Assembly: GCA_026545765.1 (NCBI GenBank)
Contig: CM048840.1
Location: 44,536,959-44,600,958, forward strand
Direction: 5' to 3'
Length of the DNA stretch: 64,000 nt
Source: Plantago major
Lineage: Eukaryota > Streptophyta > Magnoliopsida > Lamiales > Plantaginaceae
The position numbers and the translations under genes are program-made. Below are positions 45,029 to 56,829 of the stretch, piece by piece. Below the pieces are notes generated by a model, which saw only the letters and a program-made list of their open reading frames with translations, made no database searches and was not told where the DNA came from. The stretch's first letter is position 1; each line of letters begins with the position of its first letter.

Positions 45029-47306
45029 ATGGTATTCGAGGTGAGCGAAGGAGGGTTGGAACCTTCTGTGAGACAAGTGAGACACAAAGCCAGAACATAA
45101 AAAGTTTAGAACAAGGTTAGAGATGCAAGTTTGAGTGTGAGGAAGACTGATTACTGATGCAGTACTTATGCACACAAAAAGAAGATTCAAATGAAAATTA
45201 TATGCTGAAATCCCAGGATCATAGACAGCCATTAAAGGGCTGAATATGCAGGGATATATGCACCAAAATAAGCAGTTATAGAATAAAAACCAAAAGTTTG
45301 AGAACAAGATCTTGAGACAGTAAAAGAAGATTGAGGAATCAAAGAAGATATGTAAACTCCCAATTAATGGGGAAGAAAAATCTTCATCAGAAGAGAATAG
45401 ATCACTCATTCGAGGAGGAAATTTGAGGTTGTCCATCGGAGCTATTCCGGCCGGTCACTCTCGCCCATCCGTGTGTATTGAAAAAATATGAAACTGTGGA
45501 TATGGATACAAACAAAAATAGTACGAGGAGGTTGTTTACCCAACACAAACAATAGTCATTTTAACTACAACTTTCTCACACCTCTGTTCCCACTCTCTCT
45601 CTCTCTCTCTAGGCGCAGAGGTGTCACTCCCTCTCTCCCTCGTCGGAATCGTTTTTCGGCGATATCTGTCCATCCTAACCTTAGTTGACTAAAAATTTTC
45701 CATCCACAAAGCAACTTGAGGTATGTGTAGCTTTATTCCGGCGACTTTTCTCTTCTCTTTTCTGCCGCCATTTTAGTTTTGTTGTTTGGGAAATTTCCGC
45801 CTGTTTATAATTTGTTTTTGAGAGAGATGAAAATGAAGGGAGTTTGGATGAGAAAAATACCTCAGTTTATAGGATAATGCCTCGATTGCGAGTCCGAAAA
45901 TGAGAAAGCAGAAGAGTCCTCTTATTTTCGATAAGCTAATAGCATTAATTTGATAATCTCTCCTCTCATTTTTTTGTTCCAGTAATTTAATTAGTTAGTT
46001 GCACTTAAGGTTTAAAACCACCATGTGTTGTATAATTTGGCTTCTTTATGTTTTTCCATGTTCCTGTTTTACTACTTCTTAAGTTTAAATTTTGCTTGCA
46101 TGTTGGTGCTATTATTATTGTGTACCCTGGCAAGCTTTTACAATTTTCAGTAGATTTTTAATGGAATCAACATGATAACCATTCATCTATCTTGATGCAT
46201 GAATCTGCAATCTCTAGTATCCTATGACAAAATCATGTTAGCATGTGTATATTCACAGATATGCAGAACACGAATTTTATAGTATGTTGTGCAACTTACG
46301 TAAAAAATTTCGAACGCTATTATTTAAACCGAAAATTCTTGCTACTGCTATGTAATATGAGTTCATCTTACTCTATTATGTGGTTGGAGTCCTATTGTAA
46401 TATTCTGAATGATTTACCTTTCCTATGTACTCTGAGCATGTTAACTACTTGAGCTGAAATTATAAGGAAATGAGTTTATTTCGGGACGGGGGATCAGGAT
46501 TACCCGAACCCTTATCCCACCTTTAATTAATTGAACCTGATTTACTCATTTTCTTCTATTTTTTCAGTTTGGTTATCTTGTTGTTGATTATTGTTTTATT
46601 TTGTTATGTTATCATGATTTTGCGAATGGGACACTGAGGAGATATGGGAGAGAGGGCTGGAAATTTCAACTCCAAGTGCCAACAACCGGTAGCACCCTTG
46701 GGAATGTTGCCTTGTTTGGTCACATATAGTTGGCGTTTTTAGCTTGACGAGGTTAGTTTGCAAATAAATTACTATAGAGTTTTTGCAAGTGTAATTGGTG
46801 AACAATGAAATTTAATAACTATATTAACGTGTAATATTATTTCTCGTAGGAACTGACATAGTATGTATCTTGGTGTGGCTTCATTTCGATTCTGGTGAAT
46901 GCAGCCATGGCATGCTGGCCTTGTCGAGTAGAAACGGTAAAAAATATCGTAAGTTGTAAAAAATTGTTCACGAGACTAGAACAAACGTTTGGTTGTGTGC
47001 ATACAAATAGTATTAAGAACTGTGGCAATTATGTTAATCTTTATTTGAAATTCAAATACATGAACTTCACATATGCTACCTACGATCTTTCCCGTATCTT
47101 GGCTTGGCTATGGCTAAATGCTATATGCAGCCATGGTGGTTGCCTTGGTTGCGTGTTTGTGAGGTTATTATGTAACAACTTTTGCGGTAACTGAGCCACA
47201 TATTATGATGTAGACTTATTTATATAATGTAACACGTTCGACCTATAATGTTGCAAATAGCATACTATGCAAATTGTATATTTTTGTTTCCAAATGCATC
47301 TCATGG

Positions 47307-47341
47307 AAAGTGGACTTATTGTGTACACATAAGTCCACTTT
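47307..47341. other. Perfect 13-bp hairpin
   Basis: AAAGTGGACTTAT and its exact complement ATAAGTCCACTTT are separated by TGTGTACAC. No T-run follows and the setting is intergenic, so it is probably a remnant of a small inverted-repeat element rather than a terminator. Confidence 0.6.
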
Positions 47342-47375
47342 TAAGTTTGCTTTATGTCACTTGTATAATGATGGT

Positions 47376-47442
47376 GACTATTGATCAATAGTCAGATGCA
47401 ACCAATTTACACCAGTACTGATGGTAACTATTGATCAATAGT
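47376..47442. repeat. Two copies of a perfect palindrome
   Basis: GACTATTGATCAATAGTC at 47376-47393 is an 18-bp perfect palindrome. ACTATTGATCAATAGT recurs at 47427-47442. Both are preceded by GATGGT, so a unit of about 50 bp is duplicated. Confidence 0.65.
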
Positions 47443-47942
47443 AATCAATTTATGTCAATAGTGATACTAGTCATACTTTATGTATAGTTTTGAGTGCACA
47501 ACATGTTAAATTGTTCATATATATGGTGCACTCCACTCATTTCTCTTTTACAACCATTTTCAAACAACACTCTTAATTAATATCTTCCGACTTCAAGATT
47601 AGTTGTGCTTGTCTACTACTCTTAACCTCCATTCGATAACATTTCTTACCATATTTACTTTTATAGTTGCATAAACAAATTTGTTTAAATGAGTTGTTTT
47701 CATATGTCACAAGTTCATGGGAATCTTATATTTAGATGTTGATACAACGTGATGCATTGTTCATATGAATCATGCGTGCTTTGACTACCGTTGGTATATA
47801 TTTCCATAAGCTCGTACAAATTGATGGTTTTGAATTAAATAACCTCATGTGTATATATTTCCATATGGTAGCTTTTTAGTCCTTCATTTGTGCAATTTTG
47901 AAACAAATTTGGTATGTTTAGCCTTGTCCATCATTTTGTATG

Positions 47943-48669
47943 TGAAAGAATAAAAGGACTGACTTGTTATATCGATACACACACAGATAAGAATGTCTTA
48001 TCACATGAGTGTCATGATGTGAAGAACAATCAAACGCAATGAAATAACTAAACAAAGATAAAGAAACAAGATGTTTCTTTCTAGTAGGTATATAAATATA
48101 CCTACTGCACCAAAGGCAAATATCCACTATATCAATGAGGATTTTCAAAACTAGGTTTAAACTCTTCAATGAGAAAAGATCAAACACTAGAACTAGTCGG
48201 AATGAGTTATTCCGAAGTACCTAAACTAGACACTTCAAAGACTAGTAAAAATATGAGAAGATTACAACTATTGATTGTGAGTCTCAAATCTCTCAAATCC
48301 GTAATCTTCTTCATCACTTGATCTGGTATTTATAATGCTCTAATCTGATGTAGATACGCAGAATCAAGTCTTCATCTTTATCCTTATCTTCAAGAGTCCA
48401 AATCATTCAATCTTCTAAGAGTCTATAAGATATTGACTTTCAAGAGTCCCTTGTATCTTGTCTTCTAAGACTCCATGGCTTTCTTGAATATAAGTTGCAT
48501 CTTATCTGAAGCCAAACATTCACAAACATGGAACTAGGTTATCGTTAGTGAAAAAGGCAATTATTAATTAAGTCCTTCAAAGTGCAGATATTCTGAATCG
48601 AAATGCCATTGTTGCGAAGTAAATCATATCAGTGTTGCTATAACAATGATTCAAACAGCTGCACTTTCA
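47943..48669 (-). repeat. 3' LTR of the Copia element (727 bp)
   Basis: Ends are TGAAAG and CTTTCA. It is nearly identical to the other LTR through most of its length, with differences mainly in the first 100 bp and near the right end (GCCATTGTTGCGAAGTAAAT against the shorter form). A 24-bp perfect palindrome around the AT-rich box lies at 48083-48106. Confidence 0.92.
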
Positions 48670-48682
48670 TTCTCCCCCTTAA
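48670..48682 (-). other. Polypurine tract of the Copia element
   Basis: On the minus strand AAGGGGGAGAAT directly precedes the 3' LTR (which starts TGAAAG). This is the expected primer for plus-strand synthesis. Confidence 0.8.
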
Positions 48683-49123
48683 TGCCTTTCTTCACAACAC
48701 CTAGTGACATGTTAGACAGAAGGAACATAACACTGAACAAAAATACTTCATATTAAAGAAAGAACACAACACAAAGACAATAAAAGAAGACTCTTCTTTT
48801 TTTTTTATTTTTAAAAACACTAAACTAAAACACAAAAGATTCCATCTCCTTCTTCCTTCTACTTCAAAACTACTCCCCCCCTTGTTGTGAGGAAAGGAGG
48901 GGAAGTAAAGTCTGACGTTCCTCCAGAAGCTCCTTGAGCTGATTATCAATGTGCAGAATCTGATCCACAATCATTTGATCACCGAGTCGATGACGTCAAG
49001 TACATGTATTGCTTGCAAAAGTAAGTGATGATTCTGGAATTCTTGCTGATGCCCAGGGAAGATCTTGAACCCTTGTAGAGTTGAGCAACCGATGAGACAC
49101 ACTGTATGATTGAAATGGAGACA

Positions 49124-50472
49124 CTAAAACCTCACTTGGACTGGGAGCAAAATTCCTAGCACAAAGATACCCATAGATGAGAGCGGATACATCAAATTCC
49201 CAACTGCTCCTTTCAAACCAAAATAAGTCAGATGTTGAAAGATCCGCTGACCCATATTCACAGGAAGACCCAACTTCAGTTTGTAGAGAAGTGTGGCAGT
49301 AGAAGAGGTGACTATGGTACAGTTAGTAGTAGGCAACCAATTGTGAATAGAGAGCCTATAAACTGCAGCCATCAGAGTAGTTAAATGTTTTGCTTGGAAA
49401 GATGGATTCCATTTAACCACTTTCGAACCAGTGATGACTTTAGCTACTTCATCCATAGAAACATCAAGCTCATCTTCTTCAATCTGTAAGGTGCCTAGAT
49501 GTGTATTGATTCTACTGGCAGAGAAAATATACACCTTTCCTCTCAGATAGGCTCTACCATACTTAGGAGATTCTTCCTTGCCAAAATTGTCGGACAGATT
49601 ACAGTAAAATTCCTTTATCACCTTAGGAACATAGGCAGTCAACTCAGACACAGATCTCAACAAACCTCTGGACTCCAAAAACTCATAAATCCCATGTTCT
49701 TTTAGGTTAACATCATGAATTTTCCATTCATTGTTGGCCTATTAACAAACAAATCCCAGTCGACAAGACTTGATTCTTTATAGAATTCAAGGGTATGGGC
49801 ACGACCCCCAAAATCAGACATAGGAGATGCAGGTGTAGTTACCTGAGTTTCTTCATCAGACTCACTCTCAGTGTCAGCAACAGGTGGAAGAGATGTTGCA
49901 GCAACATTGTCAGACCCAGAGGACTGTGCTTCTTCTTCACTTTCATTCAGCCTTCGTACAAACATAGCTCGTGTTTGTCGCCGAAGAGCAATAGCCCTAA
50001 TCTCTCCCAGAGATTCTGCACTCCCAGTAGTGTGTGAACTAAGAGTATCTCCCCCTAAATTAGGGTTTTCATTAGCAACTGGACCATCTGTGTCCATGGC
50101 AACAGCTCCATTGTTGTCATCTCCTTGGTGAGAAACGGGAAGGGCATCACCTTGCAATGGGCGCTTCTTGCGTTGATACTTCAGCCCAACCTGGTATCCC
50201 CTGCTATTGACCTCGACTTGAGGTGTTTTGTTCATTGTAGTATCAATGGGGTTGGGTGAGGTGCCAGGTGATGGGGAAGGAGAATTAGAGAGTTGACACA
50301 GAGTTTCAGCAGCTTGGGTAAAGGGATCCATGGTAGACAGAAAAAGTGAGTGAAGATGACACATAAACGGAATAAACACGAGAGGGAATAGATGGGAGAA
50401 ACAAACTTCGAGAAATAAGACTATAAAAAGGGATGCACTGACGTTAAAGAGAGGAAGATGAAGAGTCCACAA
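49124..50472 (-). pseudogene. Extra 3' ORF of the Copia element (plant transposon protein-like domain)
   Basis: The likely start is 50331 (MDPFTQAAETLCQLSNSPSP), giving a Ser/Pro/Thr-rich, low-complexity N-terminal half. A one-base frame break near 49740 follows VDWDLFVNR. The second half (to 49124) reads ESRGLLRSVSELTAYVPKVI, KEFYCNLSDNFGKEES, then a YLRGKVYIFSASRINTHLG stretch. This matches the style of the 'putative plant transposon protein' domain. The frame is open upstream to 50472 and would add a strongly hydrophobic segment (LFIVLFLEVCFSHLFPLVF), so an envelope-like start cannot be excluded. It sits between RNase H and the polypurine tract, where Sireviruses carry an additional ORF. 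Its function is unknown. Confidence 0.65.
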
Positions 50473-51632
50473 TTAGAAAAACATCATAATTATTGTGGGA
50501 AGATGAAGAGTCCACACTTGATGTAACATTAGATACAATGTTTTTGTAACTGTTAGACAAAGGACTTTAGGTGTTTGGATTAAGAGTAACTGGATACGGG
50601 AAGTTTGAATTTGGACAAAAACTGCTTCAAGTATCCAAAGCTAAACGAATCCTAAAGCAACAAGATCTGAACAAAGACACTTAGGTGTCACCTGATAAGT
50701 CAAGAATTATAGCACTTGGAGAGAAACAAGTATCCAAAAGTTCTAAAAGACATAAACTCTCAAAAATACCATGTCATAATAGATAGTTAAACTTAAGAAA
50801 ACTCCTGGTATCATTTTAGAGGTCGAACAGAACAGATTTCCAAGACTCACTGTGAGACCAACAGTTACTCCAACACCCTTTCCCACAGGAAGAACAACAC
50901 GGACCAAATAAATCTCCCCCTTAAGGCAAACTCCTAAAAACTCTTAAAACATGCAGTATCTATCATGACCAAGTATTCTAAGAGCACAACACCCCAAAAC
51001 AACATCAAGAAAGATATGTAACCAAGCTCCCATCTGTACTCCTCTTTGTAAAATAAAATTAAAACAAAGCAACTGGTTGAGGCCTCTATTCGTAGCTATT
51101 CAGGGGTGACTAAAAGTCGGCGAACCATGTCAAATAATTGGAACGCGCATGAATCCCGTCCAAAGCCAAAGCTTATGCGGAGTGAAGACAGACACGCGAC
51201 TTTTAGCATATGGTAGAATAGCTTTAAAACAGAACTGAGTGCTAAAAAGATTCAATGTAGTCTTAGAGAATCGAGGGACTTATTTAAGTCGTATGCAACT
51301 CAAAGCATTACTCAACAAAACATTGGCCCCCATTGGGCTCTTCTTGGTTGGCCACCATTGGGCTCTTTTGTGGCCACCATTGGGCTCTTTTTAGTTGCTT
51401 TCACAATATGACAAGATTAGAGAGTTAGGCAGGAAGACAAAGAAAACAAGTTTCTCAAGACATTGGAAGAGAAGAGGCTGACAGTAGACCAGGTCATAAC
51501 AGATGCATGTACTTAGACAAACACAAAAACACACAAGAAAAAGACAAGATGCAGACAACAAGACACACATCACAAGCAAATGCCACACTGTTGATCTGTG
51601 ATGTTAAGATAACAGTGGCAGTAACAGTGTAC

Positions 51633-53969
51633 CTAATGAATGCACAGGCCAAGAGCCCTTCTAAGACTGAAGAATCTCTCGGTATCTAAGGGTTTTGTGA
51701 ATATGTCTGCAAGTTGATTGTTGGTGTCTATATGCTGGATGTCAACAACTTGTAGATTAACCAAGTCTCTAAGGAAATGATGCCTAATGTCTATATGCTT
51801 AGTGCGTGAGTGTTGAACCGGGTTCTTAGATATGTTGATGGCACTAAGGTTGTCACAAAACATAAGTAAAGTGTCACTCGTAAGACCATAATCATGCAAC
51901 ATATTTTTTAACCAGATTAACTGAGTGACACAACTACCCGCAGCAACATACTCAGACTCAGCAGTGGACAAGGAAACACAATTCTGTTTCTTGCTATACC
52001 ATGATACCAGATTTTTTCCTAAGTAAAAACATCCACCACTAGTGGATTTCCGATCATCTACATCTCCTGCCCAGTCAGAATCACTAAACCCAATGAGATT
52101 AGTGTCAGTGTCCTTTGTGTACCATAAGCCTAAACTAGCGGTTCCAGAGATGTATTTAAGGATGCGTTTAACTGCATATAGGTGAGTAGGTTGGGGATTG
52201 GATTGATACCTGGCACACACACATACAGAGAACATTATATCAGGTCGACTGGCAGATAGGTACAGAAGACTGCCAATCATGGATCTGTAGAGTGTTGGAT
52301 CCACTGTTGCATCCACTGTTGCATCCACTGTGACATCCACTGTGACTGCAACATCACATTTGCTGAGTTTTAATGTGGAGGGCATAGGTGAAGAACTTGT
52401 CTTGGAACCATCCAGACCAAATCTCTTGACTAAATGACGTGCGTACTTCTCCTGGGACAGAATGCACTGACTTGCTTTGCTTGATTTGCAATCCAAGGAA
52501 GAAATTAAGCTCTCCAATCATACTCATTTGGAATGTACCTGTCATTGCTGAGACAAACTTGTCTACCAGGGCATTGTTAGTAGAACCAAACACAATATCA
52601 TCGACATATATTTGTGCTACACATATATCTTTGCCTTGGCGAAGAATAAACAAAGTCCTATCAGCTTCACCACGAGTAAAACCTAGAGATAAAAGAAACT
52701 CAATCAACCTATCATACCAAGCTCTAGGAGCTTGTTTCAAACCATAAAGTGCCTTCTTGAGTTTGAAAACATGGTTTGGATAGTGCGGATCCTCAAATCC
52801 CTTTGGTTGCTCAACAAAAACTTCTTTGTCAATAAAACCATTTAAGAAAGTGCCTTTTACATCCATTTGTTGAAGAGTAATATTTAGAGAACATGCAATA
52901 GCTAATAAAAGTCTAATGGATTCTAGACGGGCTACTGGTGCAAATGTTTCATCGAAATCAACTCCTTCAACCTGAGTATAGCCTTGAGCAACTAATCTAG
53001 CCTTATTGCGGGTTACTATACCTTCTTCATTGCTTTTGTTCTTAAAGATCCATTTTGTGCCAATTACATTAACACTAGTGGGTCTAGGAACTAAAGTCCA
53101 AACATCATTGGTACGGAACTGTAAAAGTTCATCCTGCATAGCCTCAACCCAAAAATTGTCTTGTAAGGCTTCTTTCACATTCTTAGGTTCAATTAAGGAG
53201 ACAAAACAAGAAGATGCAACCTGTATACCTTCTTGTTCAGTACAAAGACTAGATCGAACCATGTCTTTGTAGTTTACCCTGGCTTTCCTTCGTAATTGAA
53301 TACCATCATTGACTTCACCAATCACTTGTGAAGTAGGATGTAGCTTACGAATCCTAGATGGTGGGTCCCCCCTGACTGTATCCAGGTTTGTAACTTGGGT
53401 ATCTGTATCTGGTTCATTCATATTTGTATGAGACACTTCACTCTTATCTGAGGAACTGGAATCACTCAGTGTTCTATCAACTGTTTCTGTAACAGTGGGA
53501 GCAACAGTTGTTGCAACATCATCCTCCTGTGACAGACTTTCTTCAGTGTTCAGCATCTCAACACCTGTAGGAACCTGTGACTGAGCAAACGACAAAGAAT
53601 CATCAAATTTAACATTGACTGACTCTTGAATAGTCTTTGTTCGAGGATTGTAAACCCGGAACGCATGACTATTCAAAGAGTAGCCAACAAATATTCCCCG
53701 TTCGCTCTTAGCATCGAACTTTCCCAAGTTCTCCCTGTCATTTAAAATATAGCAAACACAACCAAACACATGAAAGTAGTGAAGATTGGGTTTTTTTTGC
53801 CTTTTAATAGTTCATAGGGAGTAGTCGTAGTTCCAGGTCTTAGATACACACGATTTATGATGTGACAAGCAGTGTTACAAATTTCACAAACGCTTTTGAT
53901 AAGTGCATAGAACTTAACATAACTCGACTCATTTCTTGCAAAGTTCTGTTCTTTCGCTCGCAACTCCAT
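51633..53969 (-). pseudogene. Copia pol, second half: integrase end, reverse transcriptase, RNase H
   Basis: The integrase C-terminal part is at 53969-53640 (CHIINRVYLRPGTTTTPYEL, FGCVCYILNDRENLGKFD). An acidic Ser/Thr linker follows. The reverse transcriptase at about 53100-52500 has WTLVPRP, IGTKWIFKNK, KARLVAQGYTQVEGVDFDET, LYGLKQAPRAWYDRL and the catalytic IYVDDIVFGS. RNase H at 52517-51633 has GFSDSDWAGD, STAESEYVAAG, DNLSAINISKNPV and HIDIRHHFLRD. A frame break near 52450 separates RT from RNase H, and another occurs near 53770. The linker just before RNase H carries a short tandem repeat (VTVDATVDATVD). Confidence 0.9.
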
Positions 53970-54121
53970 TTTGTTGAGGAGTTTCGTGAAAACTCATGGG
54001 AGATTCCTTTTATCACGTAATAGAGAAAAGATCGGTTTCAATTCCTTCCATGATCGAGATCAATCCGTCTAATGTACATCTTGTAGAGGTTTTTAAGAAG
54101 GACATAATGTTTCTTAAAACA

Positions 54122-55693
54122 TCAAAAGTCTCGATTTTTTTTTAGAAACGACACCCGTGTAAATCTAGAGAAGTCATCTACAATTACAAAGATGTAATAT
54201 TTTCCCCGGACTAGCCACCTCAATAGGACCCATAAGATCCATGTGAAGTAGTTCAAAACACCGGAAGTGGCGCTTTTGACCTTCATGAGATAAGGTGGAT
54301 GAGAAGCTCTTACTTGTTTTCCTTTTAAACAATCTCCACACAAGTTTGCACGAACTAGTAAGCTTAGGTATACCATTTCTGACTCCTGTTTGATTATCTT
54401 CTCAAGGTTCCTATAGTTCACATGCCCCAGCCTTTTATGCCATATCACAGATTCACTTAGTTGCACATTGTTAAATTTATGAGTTGCAGTCATAACATAA
54501 CAGTTATCAGGAGACCTTTCACCATTCATGACACACTCATACTTATCATTAAAGACTAAGCAGAAAGTTTTATCAAAATACACCTTGAGGTCATTATCAC
54601 ATATATGACTCACACTGAGTAGATTTGCAGTCAATCCATCGATCAACAATACATTTTCAAGAGAGGGACAACCATCAAGATTTAAGATTCCTTTACCAAG
54701 AACCTTTCCTTGGGATCCTCCTCCATATGTGACCATACCTGTATCTTGAGCAACAAAGTTTTTCAAGTGTTTCTTGGCACCTGTCATGTGTCTAGAACAG
54801 CCACTATCGAAATACCACAGAGTTTTTTGCTTAGCACTCAGGGCAGACAACACAACATTACATCTCAGATTGGTTTTTGGTATCCAAACTTGCTTACTCT
54901 TACTCTTGTGAATAATCTGTCTAGACGGTGTTGGTTTCACTGTTGGAGCAACAGTGGAAGCAACATCGACTAACTTGTCTGTATCAGTTGCTTTATCTTT
55001 TAAATATAGAAAACAAAAACGTTTCTTATGTCCTGGTTTGAAGCAATACTGACACACAAAGATTTTCTTGATTTTCTGTTCCTTGTTACTTTCTTTCACA
55101 AACTTAGGAGCATCTTTCAAAAATTCAAAAGATTTAGGTTTGTGTTTAGCTTTTTCAGACTCAAGAGTAGTTGTAAGTAAGTTTGAATAACCAAGACCAG
55201 TTGTACCTTCATTACCTTGTTCCAGTACATTACAGAGATTAGAGGTACCTGAGTTCCATTTTGCAAATATTGCTTCAGTGGCATCCACTTTGTTGGTCAA
55301 GGCATGTATCTCAGCATCCTTTTTTGTCAACATTACTTCTAGACGAACAACAGTGTCCTTCAGATTTTGATTTTCCTTCTCCATAGGCCTAAGAACTTTC
55401 TTCATGTTTCTGAGTTTATGTAGTATTTCTTCGTACATCTTGTGAAGTTCTTCAATCAATTGCTCTTGATTTACATCTTGATCTGAGATTAAACCTGTAT
55501 CTGAGACTAAAGATCCATGTAAACATCGAAAGTTAGTGTCAGAACAAACAATAGTACTGCACACATCTGAAATGCTCTTGTCTGTACTCTCAAAATCATC
55601 ACTCTCATAATCATCATATCCTAAGTATATGACAGAGTCATTGGAACTGTTGTTATCACTGTCATAATAACAGTGTTTTTTATCTTTGATCAT
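54122..55693 (-). pseudogene. Copia gag end, protease and integrase N-terminus
   Basis: An acidic, Ser/Asp-rich and coiled-coil part (KKVLRPMEKENQNLKDTVVR) leads to a second cysteine knuckle (FVCQYCFKPGHKKRFCF). The aspartic protease has WYFDSGCSRHMTG. The integrase zinc-binding region has WHKRLGHVNYRNL followed by CGDCLKGKQVRASHP. The start of the integrase core is IFVIVDDFSRFTRVSFL. It ends with a frame break at about 54135, and the core resumes at 53969. The normal product is one polyprotein cut by the protease. Confidence 0.88.
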
Positions 55694-56769
55694 TGTTCCT
55701 TATCAGTCACAATAGTGTTTAAAGACAACACTTGATGATTAGAACTACCAGAATTTTCAGAATCATCAACCTCATGATCTGAGATTTCATCATCACTTAA
55801 GCTTGCCCAAAAAGTTTTTCCTTTCTTCCTGAGAGTATTTGCACACTCATTTTGATAGTGACCCCAACCCTTGCACTCATAGCACTGAACTTTTTCCAAG
55901 ATCTTTGGATCAAGATTTGATAGATCAGAGGGTTTTTTTAGAGTTTTTCCTATCGAAGGAAGAAGAAGAATTAGATCCTTTCAAAAAATTTCTCTTATTA
56001 AACCTTTTGACCAAATTGTTGTAGTCCCTTTGAAACACAGCTAAAGATAAGCCTTCCTCATCACTAGACCCCGCAGAATCTTTGGAGTTAGTATACAGAG
56101 ATATGGCTTTAACTTTGTTTTGCTTTTGATCATCAAGACTCATCTCATAATTTCTCAGGTTATTCATGAGGGAAGAAAACTCCATGGTTGCCAGATGTTG
56201 AGCATCATCTAACACACATCTTTTAGTTTCAAAACGAGAAGAAAGAGATCTTACTGCTTTGTAAACAAGCTGTTTGTTTGATATGGGCTCACCTAGCATT
56301 TGGCATTCATTGGAGATATCCAAAATCTTCTCAAAATAAGAAGTAATGGTTTCATCCTCAGCCATTCTCATTAATTCAAACTTGCTTAAAAGCATCCTAA
56401 CTTTACTCTCTCGAACACTTGCATCACCTTCACAATGAGCTTGTAAGATGTCCCAAGCGCCTTTAGCTGTCACACAATTCTGAATGAGTCTGAACATGTG
56501 AGCATCAACATTGCAAAATATTGCATTGAGAGCTTTTTCATTATAGGCAGACTCCTTCCATTCATCATCAGTCCATTGGCTTTCAGGTTTGTTTACAACA
56601 TCCCGTCAGCATCAGGTCTGTTTCGAGGAGGTTTATACCCTTCTAGAACAGATTTCCAAGCACGAGTATCAATTGATTTGATATGCGTTCTTATTCGGAT
56701 ACTCCAATAGTGATAATTTGGGCCATCCAAAACAGGTAATCTGTTTGCATTTGGATTGATTGAATCCAT
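55690..56769 (-). pseudogene. Copia gag (capsid, CCHC nucleocapsid) with frame breaks
   Basis: The start at 56769 (MDSINPNANRLPVLDGPNYH, then YWSIRIRTHIKS) is the usual Copia gag opening. A one-base break near 56605 precedes NKPESQWTDDEW and the capsid core (VTAKGAWDILQAHCEG, then TITSYFEKILDISNECQMLG). Another break in an A-run near 55935 leads to the zinc knuckle VQCYECKGWGHYQNECAN. A third break, near 55690, separates it from the next part. These proteins form the particle that packages the RNA. Confidence 0.88.
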
Positions 56770-56807
56770 GTCAAAAAGTACCAAAGTCCAACACACCTAT
56801 GGATTAG

Positions 56808-56829
56808 GTGCCTGGCTCTTGATGCCAAT
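56808..56829 (-). other. Primer-binding site of the Copia element
   Basis: Directly after the 5' LTR the minus strand reads ATTGGCATCAAGAGCC. This is close to TGGTATCAGAGC, the initiator-Met tRNA site used by plant Copia elements. Confidence 0.75.

Larger units (their letters stand above)
39227..45544 (-). mobile_element. Full-length L1-type LINE (6.3 kb), inactive
   Basis: The element runs from its 5' end at 45544 to a poly-A tail (T-run 39227-39249 on the + strand), between exact 13-bp duplications. It has ORF1 with a DUF4283-like domain and a CCHC knuckle. ORF2 has an endonuclease, reverse transcriptase, zf-RVT region and RNase H, the layout of plant L1 elements that encode RNase H. Both ORFs carry frameshifts or stops. 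Because it reaches the 5' end and keeps a perfect duplication, it is a full-length insertion that later decayed, not a typical 5'-truncated copy. Confidence 0.92.
45558..47942. other. Long non-coding stretch between LINE and Copia
   Basis: No convincing gene is seen. A (CT)n tract at about 45595-45611 and a pyrimidine-rich, leader-like sequence suggest a 5' UTR, possibly with a donor at CTTGAG|GTATGT near 45720, but no coding exon follows that I can support. Two palindromic structures occur near 47307-47341 and 47376-47442. Confidence 0.4.

Noticed and set aside
47307..47341. Rho-independent-type terminator
   Set aside because: This is nuclear plant DNA and no T-run follows the hairpin.
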